A DNA stretch of 64,000 nucleotides from Streptacidiphilus albus JL83 (GCF_000744705.1 NZ_JQML01000001.1:6954017-7018016), one strand, 5' to 3'. Positions 23,844-32,400 are shown, counted from the stretch's first letter. A program made the numbers and translations. The notes: generated by a model not told the origin, from the sequence alone.

Positions 23844-24746
23844 TCAGTCGACGGCGCGGTGGGCTGCGACGGCCCCGTGGAACAGGTGGAGGGCATCCGT
23901 GCCGGCGTCCCCGAGGCAGGCGCAGCACAGCGCCAGCAGCAGGGCGAAGGTCGCCAGCGCCAGCATCCGCTGAGCCGGGCGCGGTGCCAGGGGCGGCGCG
24001 AGCAGTGACCGCACCCGGCGCGGCACGGGGCCACCGGTGGCGGCGAGGGCCGCGTTCCGCCAAGGCCCTGCCGGACTGCTCCCCTGTGCGAGAGCGGCCC
24101 GGGCCACCGCACGCGCCACCAGGCCCCGGTCGCCGACCGCCTCGGCCGCGTCCTCGTCGGCCCAGCGCTCCACCGCGTAGGCGCCCTCCTTGGCCAGCGG
24201 GCGCAGCAACGGGCAGGCGGCGGCGGACAGATGCAGCACGAGCAGGAAGAAGTGGTGCCGTTCGCGCAGATGGGCACGCTCGTGGGCCATCAGGGCCTCC
24301 CGCTCGGCCGGTTCCAGCGCGTGGAGCATGCCGGTGGTCACCACCACCCGGCCGGGTATTCCAGGCGGACCGGGCAGGGCGAATGCCTCCACCTGCGGAT
24401 CGTCGACCACCAGCAGGTCGCCGCCGTCCGCGTCGGTCGCGGGCGACCGACGGCACTCGGTGAACGCGGCCAGCAGGACCCGTCCGCGTCGACGGGCCGA
24501 CACGACGATTCCGACCAGGGCGCACAGCAGCGCCGCCGCACCGGCCGAGGCGACGCCGACCGGGATGGAACGGAGTCCGCTGACCGCCAGTAGCCCCAGC
24601 GAGCCGAGCCAACCCACCGCCGCCACCAGAGCCGCACCGGTCAGCACCCAGGTCTCCGCGCGCGGAGACAGCCGCCGGGCCAGTGCCGGGCCCACCACCG
24701 CGAGCAACAGGGCAATCAGGAGGGGGACATAGACATTGATCCGCAC
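23844..24746 (-). CDS. M56-family (BlaR1-like) membrane metallopeptidase
   Basis: The 300-aa protein has several membrane helices (about 5-25, 34-55, 63-84, a pair near 165-182, and 265-285). The zinc site is HERAH (H155, E156, H159) in ALMAHERAHLRERHH, with a downstream WADEDAAEAVG helix as in M48/M56 peptidases. It lacks the penicillin-binding sensor domain of BlaR1. It follows the BlaI-type repressor by 4 bases, so the pair is probably a signal-relay module that inactivates the repressor by proteolysis. Confidence 0.9.
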   Translation of the reverse strand: MRINVYVPLLIALLLAVVGPALARRLSPRAETWVLTGAALVAAVGWLGSLGLLAVSGLRSIPVGVASAGAAALLCALVGIVVSARRRGRVLLAAFTECRRSPATDADGGDLLVVDDPQVEAFALPGPPGIPGRVVVTTGMLHALEPAEREALMAHERAHLRERHHFFLLVLHLSAAACPLLRPLAKEGAYAVERWADEDAAEAVGDRGLVARAVARAALAQGSSPAGPWRNAALAATGGPVPRRVRSLLAPPLAPRPAQRMLALATFALLLALCCACLGDAGTDALHLFHGAVAAHRAVD

Positions 24747-24750
24747 CGGA

Positions 24751-25119
24751 CTACGACCCTTCGTCGCCGCGCAGCAACTGCTGGACCAGGCGCTCGTCCT
24801 CGTCGCTGAGCCGGGAGACGAACCGGGCCAGCACCGCCCGGCGGTCGGAGCCCCGGTCGAGCAGACCGAACATCCGCTCGGCGGTGTCGGCGGCCTCGTC
24901 GCGCAGCGGCGCGTAGGCGTACCCGCGGCCGGAGCGAACCCGGGTGAGCTGCCCCTTGGCGTGCAGCCGCGACAGAATGGTCAGCACCGTGGTGTGGGCC
25001 AAGGCGTCGGGCAGTTGCGCGCCGACCTGGGCCACGGTCAGGTGGCTGTCCGCCGCCCACAGCACGGCCATCACCGCCGCCTCCAGCTCTCCGGCGGCCC
25101 GCCGCCTGCCCGCCTCCAT
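24751..25119 (-). CDS. BlaI/MecI/CopY-family transcriptional repressor
   Basis: The 122-aa winged-helix protein reads RRAAGELEAAVMAVLWAADS, then LTVAQVGAQLP and TTVLTILSRLHAKGQLTRVR, which is the BlaI recognition and wing pattern. The C-terminal helices mediate dimerisation. The ATG at 25119 matches the usual start; upstream in-frame sequence is unlikely coding. It lies 4 bases before the M56 peptidase gene. Targets beyond its own operon are unknown. Confidence 0.9.
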   Translation of the reverse strand: MEAGRRRAAGELEAAVMAVLWAADSHLTVAQVGAQLPDALAHTTVLTILSRLHAKGQLTRVRSGRGYAYAPLRDEAADTAERMFGLLDRGSDRRAVLARFVSRLSDEDERLVQQLLRGDEGS

Positions 25120-25656
25120 GTCGGCCTCACTCTCTGTGATCGTCCCCCTGGTACCGGAGCCGACGCCTCGAAGCAGAGAAGGCAGGGAAGAGGGAGGAGC
25201 GCTCCACGTTACTGCACGGTCGAGGCCGGACACGGGGAGGGAACCGGGTGTGACTGGAGGCGGCGGGGGCGGCGGGGGCGGCGTGCAGGCGCTCGCACCG
25301 CCGGACCGCTGCGCCCCAGGTTCCGGAGGGTACTACCGAGGCGTCCGCCCCGACGCGGTATCGCTCGGAGAAAATCCTTGTGTTCACTCGTCCGGGAGTC
25401 TGTCGCCACTGGTCCGGCAGAAGTGGCTACGTTGAGTGAGTGGCACGTTCCACAGCCGGGCCGAGTCCCCGAACTCGCTCTGTCGATCACCCTCGACGGG
25501 CCTCGGGGTCCCACCCGAGCCGGTTCTTCCGGTCGGTCTCCGCCTCGGATCCGCCGCCGTTGAACCGGTACAGCTCCGCCCTGCGGCTCGCGCGGTCGGA
25601 CTGCCCGGCCAGGGCGCCTCGGCGGACCCCGCCGCCAGAGCAGTGGAGGAAGAGTC
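25120..25656. other. Intergenic region between BlaI operon and ATP-binding protein gene
   Basis: This 537-base stretch should hold divergent promoters. It contains a GGCGGCGGGGGCGGC run near 25260 but no convincing gene; an 86-codon minus-strand frame here has no ribosome site and no recognisable sequence. I see no clear operator. Confidence 0.4.
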
Positions 25657-26358
25657 ATGCGATTCACCGAGGGGATGCTGAAGGACGACACGGCTCTGCT
25701 CGTCCTCCAGGCCGTCCCGGGACGGTGGGGGGTGCGGGATCTCCTGCGAGGGGAGGAGCGACGCGAGGAGGAACGGCGCGTGGAGGTGTGGCGGGGTGAG
25801 GGACGTCGGGTTGAGGACCCGCGGGGTGAGGACCAGCAGGGTGCGGATCGGCAGGGTGCGGATCGGCAGGGCGAGGAACGGCGGGGTGCGGCCTGGCGCG
25901 GTGCGGAGGGCTGTACGGCGGAGCGGTGCTGGAGCCGCTGCTTTCCCGGGCAGCCCTGCGAGATCTCCGCGGCGCGGGCCTACCTGGCGGAGGTGGTCGG
26001 ACAGGCGGGCTGCCGGGAACTGGCCGACGACGCCTGCCTCCTGGTCAGCGAGTTGGCCGGAAACGCGGTCCTGCACACTCGCTCGGGCAGTCCCGGCGGC
26101 TTCTTCGTCGTCGCAGTGGAGAGCTGTTCGGACGGTCTGCGGATCAGCGTCACCGACCAGGGCGGCCAGGACGTTCCGCAGGTGCTGCACGAGGAGCGGG
26201 AGGAGAGCGGACGCGGCCTGTCCATCGTGGAGGCACTGGCCCGCCGCTGGGACGCCTACGGCGACCGCGAGAGCCGGACCGTCTGGTGCGAGCTGGGCTG
26301 TCCGCAGCCCTCCGCTGCTCCGCAGCCCTCCGCTGCCGGCTGCCCGGACTGCGGCTGA
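25657..26358 (+). CDS. RsbW-like serine kinase/ATPase with SpoIIE-like N-terminal remnant
   Basis: The 233-aa protein has a GHKL ATPase domain (about 100-220): N-box ELAGNAVLHTRSGS, G1 VTDQGGQDV and G2 ESGRGLSIVEALARRW, as in anti-sigma factors of the RsbW type. The first 20 residues (GMLKDDTALLVLQ) resemble the very end of PP2C/SpoIIE phosphatases. Residues 30-90 are Arg/Glu/Gly/Asp repeats coded by 15-bp DNA repeats. GGAGGAAG precedes ATG 25657, so the odd N-terminus is probably translated. It may be the remains of a phosphatase-kinase fusion. Confidence 0.75.
   Translation: MRFTEGMLKDDTALLVLQAVPGRWGVRDLLRGEERREEERRVEVWRGEGRRVEDPRGEDQQGADRQGADRQGEERRGAAWRGAEGCTAERCWSRCFPGQPCEISAARAYLAEVVGQAGCRELADDACLLVSELAGNAVLHTRSGSPGGFFVVAVESCSDGLRISVTDQGGQDVPQVLHEEREESGRGLSIVEALARRWDAYGDRESRTVWCELGCPQPSAAPQPSAAGCPDCG
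25786..25900 (+). repeat. In-frame 15-bp repeats (GATCGGCAGGGTGCG type)
   Basis: Imperfect tandem units within the ATP-binding protein gene encode RVEDPRG, EDQQG, ADRQG and ADRQGEE. Two adjacent copies are exact. Confidence 0.55.
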
Positions 26359-26438
26359 GCCACGAGCGGGTCACCACCAACGCCGGCCACCACCGTCAGC
26401 ACCACAACCGTCAGCACAACCGTCAGCACCAACGCCGG

Positions 26439-27353
26439 TCACCAACTCGCGCCGCCGCCGGTGGGCGGGGCCACGGCCCGGAGCTTGTCGGGGTTGAGCT
26501 GCAGCCGCAAGCCCTGGATGCGCCCGTCCGCCAGATCGAGCACCAGCACCCCGGTGGGCTGGTCCGCCAGGCCGAACAGTACCCCCGACTGGCCGTTGAC
26601 CTTGGTGAACTCCACGGCGTGGTCCCGCACTCCGGGCTTGGCCAGCACTCCCAGCAGCCAGCGGGCGACGTGGTCGGCGCCGTACAGCGGCCGACGGGCA
26701 GCCGTGACCTTGCCGCCGCCGTCGGACCAGGCGGTCACGTCCGGCGCCAGCAGCGCCATCACCTCGTTGAGGTCACCACCGGCGCAGGCGGCCAGGAACT
26801 TCTCGGTGACCTGTCGGCGCTCTGCGTCGTCCGTGTCGTAGCGGGGCCGGCGGGCCTGCACCTGCGCCTTGGCCCGGTGGGCGGTCTGCCGGACCGCCGC
26901 CTCGCTGCGGTCGAGCACCTCGGCGATCTCCGCATGGGAGTAGCCGAACACCTCGCGCAGGACGAAGACCGCCCGCTCGATGGGGCTGAGCGACTCCAGC
27001 ACCACCAGCATCGCCAGCGAGACCGAGTCGGCCGTCTCCGCCTCCTCGGCGACGTCAGGTGCGGTCAGCAGCGGCTCCGGGAGCCACGGGCCGACATAGG
27101 ACTCACGGGTGGCCCGGGCCGAGGTGAGCCGGTTCAACGACAGGTTGGTCACCGTGCGGACCAGATAGGACTTGGGGTGGACCACCGTTCCACGGTCCAC
27201 CCCGGCCCACTTCAGCCAGGCGTCCTGCAGCACGTCCTCGGCGTCCGCGACGGTCCCCAACATCCGGTAGGCGGTCGCGAAGAGAAGCCGCCGGTACTCG
27301 GTGAAGGGATCGTCCTGTGCAGGGGCTCGGAAGGTGTCGACCATGGATGTCAC
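26439..27353 (-). CDS. SigJ-type ECF sigma factor with SnoaL-like C-terminal domain
   Basis: The 304-aa protein has sigma region 2 (LFATAYRMLGTVADAEDVLQ), region 4 (LSPIERAVFVLREVFGYSHA, then IAEVLDRSEAAVRQTAHRAK) and a C-terminal SnoaL-like domain (about 180-290; EKFLAACAGGDLNEVMALLA). This is the ECF41/SigJ layout, in which the tail domain controls activity and no anti-sigma factor is needed. GTG 27353 overlaps the stop of the upstream epimerase remnant (GTGA); ATG 27344 is the alternative. ECF41 genes usually sit next to carboxymuconolactone decarboxylase- or oxidoreductase-type genes; here the neighbour is the broken epimerase. Confidence 0.9.
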   Translation of the reverse strand: MTSMVDTFRAPAQDDPFTEYRRLLFATAYRMLGTVADAEDVLQDAWLKWAGVDRGTVVHPKSYLVRTVTNLSLNRLTSARATRESYVGPWLPEPLLTAPDVAEEAETADSVSLAMLVVLESLSPIERAVFVLREVFGYSHAEIAEVLDRSEAAVRQTAHRAKAQVQARRPRYDTDDAERRQVTEKFLAACAGGDLNEVMALLAPDVTAWSDGGGKVTAARRPLYGADHVARWLLGVLAKPGVRDHAVEFTKVNGQSGVLFGLADQPTGVLVLDLADGRIQGLRLQLNPDKLRAVAPPTGGGASW

Positions 27354-27733
27354 GCTGCCAGGCGACCCTCCGCCTCGGCAAGCCCCCGCACTCCCCGCCG
27401 GCTGCCCGCCGAGCTCGGCTCCCAGCCGAGCTCGGCCTTGGCCCTGGTGTTGCCGAGCCGCAGATCGGTGCCCATGATGCCGTGGGCCGGCGGGGTGGCC
27501 CGCAGTACCCACATGGGCACGGACATCGGGCGCGGGGTGCCGAAGGCCTCCGCGACCGCCCGTACGTGGTCGGCGAAGCTGACCGGGGTGTCGTCGGTGA
27601 TGTCCAACAGGTCGGCCCGGACGTCGTTGCCCGCGCCGAGGCCCAGCCGGGCGACGTCGTGGCCTTCGCCGGTGAGCCTCTCGGCGGTCCGCTGTCCCAG
27701 AACGCCGCTTCCGCCTGCGATCAGAATTCTCAG
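27350..27733 (-). pseudogene. NAD-dependent epimerase/dehydratase gene with large internal deletion
   Basis: The frame begins with a Rossmann start (RILIAGGSGVLGQRTAERL, then GHDVARLGLG and DVRADLLD). It jumps straight to a C-terminal segment (TDDTPVSFADHVRAVAEAFG, GNTRAKAELGWEPS) typical of extended SDR proteins. Only 127 codons remain of an expected 280-300, so about 160 central residues including the catalytic Tyr-Lys are gone, in frame. The start would be CTG at 27733 behind GGAGG; no ATG/GTG is present. The stop overlaps the SigJ-type gene, so translation through this remnant may still feed the sigma gene. Confidence 0.7.
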
Positions 27734-27810
27734 GGTGTCCGTCCTCCGTCGGCGCCGACCATCGATCCTGCCGATGCTCGTGGGACCGATGTCCGGGCCC
27801 GGATGTGACA

Positions 27811-28452
27811 TCAGTCGGAAGTGGCCCGGATCACCCGCGCGTCCCTCCCGGCCGTGCGCTCGGCGGCACTGGTGGCCAGCTTGTCCAGCAGCCCGATGAG
27901 CATGGTGCGCTCGGCCGGGGAGAGCCCGTCGACCAGCGCGGCCTCGCGTCCGAGTACCGCGTCGACCGAGCTTTCGATCAGCGCCTGGCCGGCCGGGGTG
28001 AGCGAGACCAGGACGGTGCGCGTCCCGCCGGGCCCCGGCGCCCGGCGGACGAGCCCCTCCCGTTCGGCGCGGGCCACGCGTTGGGAGACGGCGCCCGCCG
28101 TCACCAGGGTGCGTCGGGCGATCTCCCTGGTGCTGAGGGTGTACGGCGAGCCGGAACGACGGATCACGGACAGCAGGTCGAGGGTGGCCGCGTCGATCCC
28201 TGCAGCGCGCAGGACCCGACCGCGATCGTCGGCGAACAGCTTCGCGAGGCGCCAGATCGGGGTGACGATCTCGATCGATGCGGTCGGCGTGCCCGGCCGC
28301 TCGCGCTGCCAGGCGGCGGCGATCTCCGCAGCCGGAGTGGGCGGACTCCCGGGCACGCGAGCAGGGTCCCGAGCAGGGTCCCGAGCAGGGGCGGGGTCGG
28401 CAGCGGGGTCGGGGGCAGGAGCGCGGTCGGGTTCGGTCGTGGGCACGGACAT
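27811..28452 (-). CDS. MarR-family transcriptional regulator
   Basis: The 213-aa protein has a winged helix (about 85-170; TLSTREIARRTLVTAGAVSQ, RAEREGLVRRAPGPGGTRTV) and a C-terminal dimer helix. The first 40 residues are a Pro/Ala/Asp-rich low-complexity tail coded by short DNA repeats (ARDPARDPAR). It is divergent from an SDR gene, with a perfect palindrome between them, so autoregulation and control of the SDR are likely. Confidence 0.85.
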   Translation of the reverse strand: MSVPTTEPDRAPAPDPAADPAPARDPARDPARVPGSPPTPAAEIAAAWQRERPGTPTASIEIVTPIWRLAKLFADDRGRVLRAAGIDAATLDLLSVIRRSGSPYTLSTREIARRTLVTAGAVSQRVARAEREGLVRRAPGPGGTRTVLVSLTPAGQALIESSVDAVLGREAALVDGLSPAERTMLIGLLDKLATSAAERTAGRDARVIRATSD

Positions 28453-28480
28453 GCTGCGGGTCCCTGTGGCTCTCGGCTAT

Positions 28481-28494
28481 GTTTAGACCTAAAC
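28481..28494. promoter_or_regulatory. Palindromic MarR operator GTTTAG-AC-CTAAAC
   Basis: A perfect 6-bp inverted repeat with a 2-base spacer lies between the divergent MarR gene (start 28452) and SDR gene (start 28515). A/T-rich palindromes are rare in this DNA, which supports a regulator site. Confidence 0.7.
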
Positions 28495-28514
28495 GTACAG
28501 CAGTAGGAGGAGCC

Positions 28515-29246
28515 TTGTCCCGCATCGTGCTTGTCACCGGAGGTACCAGCGGCATCGGCCGTGCCGTCGCGGCCCGGTTCGCCGCTGACGGGGCCCGGGT
28601 CCTCGTCACCGGACGCCATGCCGACACGGTCGAGCAGGCCGTCGAGGAGCTGGCGGTGTACGGCAGCGTCCGCGGTGCCGTCTGCGACTCGACCGTGCCC
28701 GCGCAGGTCGCCGAACTGGGCGAGCTGGTGGGCCCGGACCTCGATGTGCTCGTCAACGCGGCCGGAGGACTGCCCGACGTGCCGTCGGACGGCATGGCGC
28801 CGCTCGACGCCCTGCTCGCCCAGTGGCAGGCCAATCTGGCGCAGAACCTGCTGGGGGCGGTGCTGACCACGGCCTCGGTCCAGGAGAAGCTCTCCGCGGG
28901 CGGCACGGTCGTCAGCATCGGGTCGATCGGCGCGGAGCGCCGGGGCGGCTCCTACGGCGCGTCGAAGGCGGCGCTCGCCGCGTGGAACGCCTCGCTCTCG
29001 GCGGAGTTCGGCCCGCGCGGCATCACCGCCAACGTCGTCTCGGCCGGATATGTCGCGGGGACCGGGTTCTTCCGCGGCGGGATGACGGACGACCGGCACC
29101 GGGCACTGGTCGAGGAGACCCACACCAAGCGCCCGGGAACGGTGGCCGACATCGCCGAGACCGTCCACTTCCTCGCCTCACCCGGCGCCGGCCACATCAC
29201 CGGGCAGACCATCCATGTCAACGGCGGGGCCTTCACCACGCGCTGA
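28515..29246 (+). CDS. SDR-family oxidoreductase
   Basis: The 243-aa classical short-chain dehydrogenase has the cofactor motif TGGTSGIG (8-15), NAAGG (81-85), and the catalytic set S137, Y147 and K151 in SYGASK. GHITGQTIHVNGGAF near the end is typical. The unusual TTG start at 28515 is fixed by AGGAGG just upstream and by homologous length. NAD(P)(H)-dependent; the substrate is unknown. It is probably repressed by the divergent MarR protein. Confidence 0.9.
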   Translation: MSRIVLVTGGTSGIGRAVAARFAADGARVLVTGRHADTVEQAVEELAVYGSVRGAVCDSTVPAQVAELGELVGPDLDVLVNAAGGLPDVPSDGMAPLDALLAQWQANLAQNLLGAVLTTASVQEKLSAGGTVVSIGSIGAERRGGSYGASKAALAAWNASLSAEFGPRGITANVVSAGYVAGTGFFRGGMTDDRHRALVEETHTKRPGTVADIAETVHFLASPGAGHITGQTIHVNGGAFTTR

Positions 29247-29312
29247 GCGCAGAGGCGGACAGCGGGCGGCGGGCGAACAGCGGACGGGCGGCGGGTCGAC
29301 CGTGTCGGAGCA

Positions 29313-29353
29313 GCGCCACTCCCCGGCGGTGGGGGTCCGCGGGGGAGTGGCGC
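29313..29353. terminator. Bidirectional terminator hairpin
   Basis: GCGCCACTCCCC (29313-29324) pairs perfectly with GGGGAGTGGCGC (29342-29353), located between the convergent SDR and chitinase genes. Confidence 0.65.
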
Positions 29354-29373
29354 AGGCCGGCTGCGGGGGAAGG

Positions 29374-30891
29374 TCAGCCGGTGTAGGAGTCGAAGATCTT
29401 GGTGAAGTCCAGCGGCTGCTGGCTGATCTCCGAGCAGGCCGGGAGGCCGGAGGCCGAGCCGGCGCAGGGCTGGTCGCGGTCGACGGACCAGAAGGCCAGT
29501 CGGCCGAGGTGCGCGGTGTCCGCCCAGGAGACCAGGGTCTGGGCGTCGGCCTCGCTGAAGATCTCACCGGAGGTGTCGTTCTGACCGATCATCGGGGTGA
29601 CCCCGATGTTGGCGTAGGTGTCGGAGGGCCAGTCGGCCTGGGCCTGGGCCAGGGTGCTCTGGGCGGCCTGGATGGCCTCCTGGCCCATGTCGCCGGTGAA
29701 CGAGCCGCCGTAGTCCATGGCCATCACGTTGATCAGGTCGATCCGGGTGCCGTCCTGCTTGGCCAGGTTGAGGAAGGCCACGCCGTCCGCCGCGAGGCCG
29801 GTGGGCAGCACGGGCAGGGTGACCGAGACGACCAGGCCGGGGTTGGCGGCCTCAAGGCCGTTGATGGCCTCGAACCGGAGGTTGTTGTCGGCGGTGTAGT
29901 CGAGCGGGGCGCCCTCGATGTCGAAGTCGATGTGGGTGACGCCGAGGCTGTTGATCACCTCCTGGTAGGCCGCCTGGAGACTGGCCTCGGTGGTGCAGGC
30001 CATCGCCAGCTCGGTGCCGCCGGCCCCGCCGAAGGAGACGATCGGGGTGGCGCCGTCGGCCTGGGCGGTGGCGATCTCCTGGGTCATCGCCGGGTCGTTG
30101 TTCACCGGCAGGGTGTCGCCCCAGATCGGGTTGCAGCCGGAGGAGATCACGAAGGCGGCGGTGTAGTTCTTCAGCCCGGCCTTGGCCGCCGAGTTGAGCA
30201 TCGGCTCCTGGTCGTTGCTCATGTCGACGTAGGGCGCGACCTTGCCCACGCTGCCACCGCCGCCGCCCGAGGTGGCGGTCGAGGAGGGCGAGGCGGAGGC
30301 CGAGGCGCTGGCGGACGCGGACGCGCTGGCCGAGGCGCTGGCGCTGGCGGAGGCCGTCGGTGAGCTGCCGCCGCCGGGGCCGGTCAGCGAGAAGTCGTCG
30401 GCGTAGTAGGCGGGCTGGGCGTACCAGCCGTGGACGTACACCTGGAGCGAGGTCTGGGTGGAGCTGGTGGTGATCGAGGTGGACAACTGCTGCCAGCTGG
30501 TCGCCGACGGCGTCCAGCTGTCGGTTCCACCGGTGATCCCGACGTAGACGTACGAACCCTCGACATAGCCGCTGAACGTGTACGTGGTGTTGGGAGTGAC
30601 CGTCACCGTCTGGGTGCACTGGGCGTCGTCGGAGCTGGTCGGCGTCGCCTGGAGGGCGTGCGAGCCGGAGTGCACCGGCGAGCCGACCACGGCGGCGGTG
30701 CCCGTGTCGCAGGTCCAGCCGGAGAGCGAGCCCGCTTCGAAGCCGGGGTTGGCCAGCAGGTTGGTGGACGCGGCCGAGGCGGGTGAGGCGAGCACGGCGC
30801 TGGCGGCGCCGCCGACCGCGGTCAGGGCCATGGCGGCCATGACCGCGGTGAGGCGTCGGCCGGAGCGGGGCGGTGTGGGGGTAGTGCGCAC
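29374..30891 (-). CDS. Secreted GH18 chitinase with N-terminal carbohydrate-binding module
   Basis: The 505-aa protein has a signal peptide (about 1-40, ending ASPASA), a CenC-type carbohydrate-binding module (about 41-175; NLLANPGFEAGSLSGWTCDT), a Ser/Ala linker and a GH18 barrel (about 220-505). The catalytic GH18 motif is HIDFDIEG with the Glu acid; FGGAGG and NVMAMDYGG strands are present. It hydrolyses chitin or related beta-1,4-GlcNAc polymers outside the cell. The promoter region carries a DasR-like operator overlapping a -35/-10 pair. Its binding module is close to that of the protein at 60725-62314. Confidence 0.9.
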   Translation of the reverse strand: MRTTPTPPRSGRRLTAVMAAMALTAVGGAASAVLASPASAASTNLLANPGFEAGSLSGWTCDTGTAAVVGSPVHSGSHALQATPTSSDDAQCTQTVTVTPNTTYTFSGYVEGSYVYVGITGGTDSWTPSATSWQQLSTSITTSSTQTSLQVYVHGWYAQPAYYADDFSLTGPGGGSSPTASASASASASASASASASASASPSSTATSGGGGGSVGKVAPYVDMSNDQEPMLNSAAKAGLKNYTAAFVISSGCNPIWGDTLPVNNDPAMTQEIATAQADGATPIVSFGGAGGTELAMACTTEASLQAAYQEVINSLGVTHIDFDIEGAPLDYTADNNLRFEAINGLEAANPGLVVSVTLPVLPTGLAADGVAFLNLAKQDGTRIDLINVMAMDYGGSFTGDMGQEAIQAAQSTLAQAQADWPSDTYANIGVTPMIGQNDTSGEIFSEADAQTLVSWADTAHLGRLAFWSVDRDQPCAGSASGLPACSEISQQPLDFTKIFDSYTG

Positions 30892-31231
30892 GGTGTCGTG
30901 CTCCTGTCTGCGGTACGGCGGCAGGGGGCTGACGACCGGTCACTCATCCTTGGGGGTGGCGGAGTCACAGGTCGGTGGGGGAGCGGTGCCTGCCGGTGCG
31001 GATGTAGCAGTGCCGAAGGAGCAGGCGCCTCGCGAGTGGCGGCTGCTCCGTACCTGCCAGTGAATGTGGTCCAGACCAATGAGGTTGTCAAGGCCATGAA
31101 GGAATCTGTGCGGGCCTGTTGGTCCGGAACGGGAGCAGCACGCCGGGGGACGGCAAGTGCCCTGCCCCGGAAGGGAACAGGGGCCCGGGCCGGGGGTGTG
31201 GTGACCGGACGGAACGGGGGCGGACCGTCGG
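30892..31231. other. Chitinase promoter region
   Basis: No gene is seen in this 340-base stretch. On the minus strand TTGACA (31091-31086) and CACATT (31068-31063) are separated by 17 bases and could be the -35/-10 of the chitinase promoter. The dre-like palindrome lies within the spacer and -10 edge. The leader is about 170 bases long. Confidence 0.5.
31067..31078. promoter_or_regulatory. DasR-responsive element (dre)-like site TGGTCCAGACCA
   Basis: The site differs by one base from the dre core TGGTCTAGACCA known from streptomycete chitinase and GlcNAc-uptake promoters. It has perfect TGGTC/GACCA arms and sits in the spacer of the putative chitinase promoter. Confidence 0.75.
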
Positions 31232-31633
31232 TCAGGCGTGGCGCTCGGCCAGGCTGGTCAGCAGGGCGACCGCCTCCGCCGCGCGCTCGTGCGGGACGAA
31301 GAGGTGGTCGTGGTGGAATCCGGCCACCACATTGCAGCTCACCCCGGCCTCGGCGAGCACGTGGGAGACGGCGGCGGTGAGGCCGACCGCCGCCAGCGCC
31401 GAGTGGACGCGCAGGGTGATCCAGCCCGCGACGTAGTCGTAGCGGAGCCCTGCGCCGTCGGCCTCGGACTGGAGCGCGACCAGGGTCAGCCCCTCCGGCT
31501 CCGCGACGGTGACCACCGGCGTGACGCCGGGAGGGACGAGGGCGTCCTCGACCGTGGTGAAGACGAAGCGTCCCGGGTTCAGCTCCGGTCGCATGCCGCC
31601 CAGCAGTCGTTCCAGGTCCAGTTCGCCGCTCAC
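31232..31633 (-). CDS. ACT-domain-like protein
   Basis: The 133-aa protein resembles the stand-alone two-ACT-repeat proteins found widely in bacteria: RFVFTTVEDALVPPGVTPVV, then ITLRVHSALAAVGLTAAVSH and AGVSCNVVAGFHHDHLFVPH. ACT domains bind amino acids or other small ligands. GTG 31633 is chosen to remove an implausible upstream extension. It follows a membrane protein gene on the same strand by 43 bases. Confidence 0.75.
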   Translation of the reverse strand: MSGELDLERLLGGMRPELNPGRFVFTTVEDALVPPGVTPVVTVAEPEGLTLVALQSEADGAGLRYDYVAGWITLRVHSALAAVGLTAAVSHVLAEAGVSCNVVAGFHHDHLFVPHERAAEAVALLTSLAERHA

Positions 31634-31676
31634 GGGGCTCAGCGTAGGCGGTCGACGGCCCTGTGGCCGGGAGCGG

Positions 31677-32201
31677 TCAGCCGTGGCGTCGGCGGACGGC
31701 GGCGCCCAGCGGCACGATCTGTCCGCAGGCGGCCAGTAGCAGCCCGCCCACGGGAACAACCGCGATGCCGATCAGGATGGTGAGGAAGCCCACGACTCCG
31801 GCGAGGAGCAGGGCGGAGCCCAGCGCCCAGGCCGCCCGGCCGGCCCAGGGGCCGGAGCGTCCGGCGGCGGCCGAGCGGAGCAGCAGGCCCACGAGGAGTG
31901 TTGCCAGCAGCGGGATCGCGACCAGCAGCAGCACCAGGTATCCGCTGTCCGCCACCAGGGTCACCTGCGCCGTCGGCAGCAGGGTGGTGGACGCGTGGAG
32001 CGCGCCGGCGCCCGCGCCCACCGGTGCGGTCGCCGTCGCATAGGCCGGAGGGCTCTGCGGGGTGACGATCGGTAGCACCAGGGCGAGGATCAGCAGGGCG
32101 AGGCTCCACGCGGCCGCCAGGCCGACCAGGAAGGCGGCGACACGCTCCGGGCGCGGGGCCGAGGGCGCCGATGAGACGCTGCTGTTCAAACCGATCGCCA
32201 T
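31677..32201 (-). CDS. Integral membrane protein, unknown function
   Basis: The 174-aa protein has about four hydrophobic segments (near 23-45, 85-108, 122-140 and 142-165) and a short Ser/Ala/Pro-rich N-terminal tail. I do not recognise a family. It may form an operon with the ACT-domain gene downstream. Confidence 0.55.
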   Translation of the reverse strand: MAIGLNSSVSSAPSAPRPERVAAFLVGLAAAWSLALLILALVLPIVTPQSPPAYATATAPVGAGAGALHASTTLLPTAQVTLVADSGYLVLLLVAIPLLATLLVGLLLRSAAAGRSGPWAGRAAWALGSALLLAGVVGFLTILIGIAVVPVGGLLLAACGQIVPLGAAVRRRHG

Positions 32202-32400
32202 GACGACCCCCGTCGCTGTGGTGGGGAACAGGCCGTACTGCCCCCGTCACCTCCCATCTTCTCCCTCCTGGACCGCCGTTGGTACCCGTTCGGCGCCCCG
32301 TGTGCTGTGCCCCGCGCCACAGTGCCGCCGTGCCGGGACGCGGGGAAACCGGGCGGGCGACCGGGGCGGGGGACCTGGGCGGGGCACCAGTGCCCCGCGC

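Noticed and set aside
25127-25387. 86-codon minus-strand frame between BlaI and the ATP-binding protein gene
   Set aside because: No ribosome site, Arg/Ser/Pro-rich composition and it occupies the expected BlaI promoter region.
30290-30360. Ser/Ala-coding repeats in the chitinase gene as a mobile or CRISPR-like repeat
   Set aside because: Simple in-frame linker repeats; the same kind of linker occurs in the beta-helix gene at 61260-61385.
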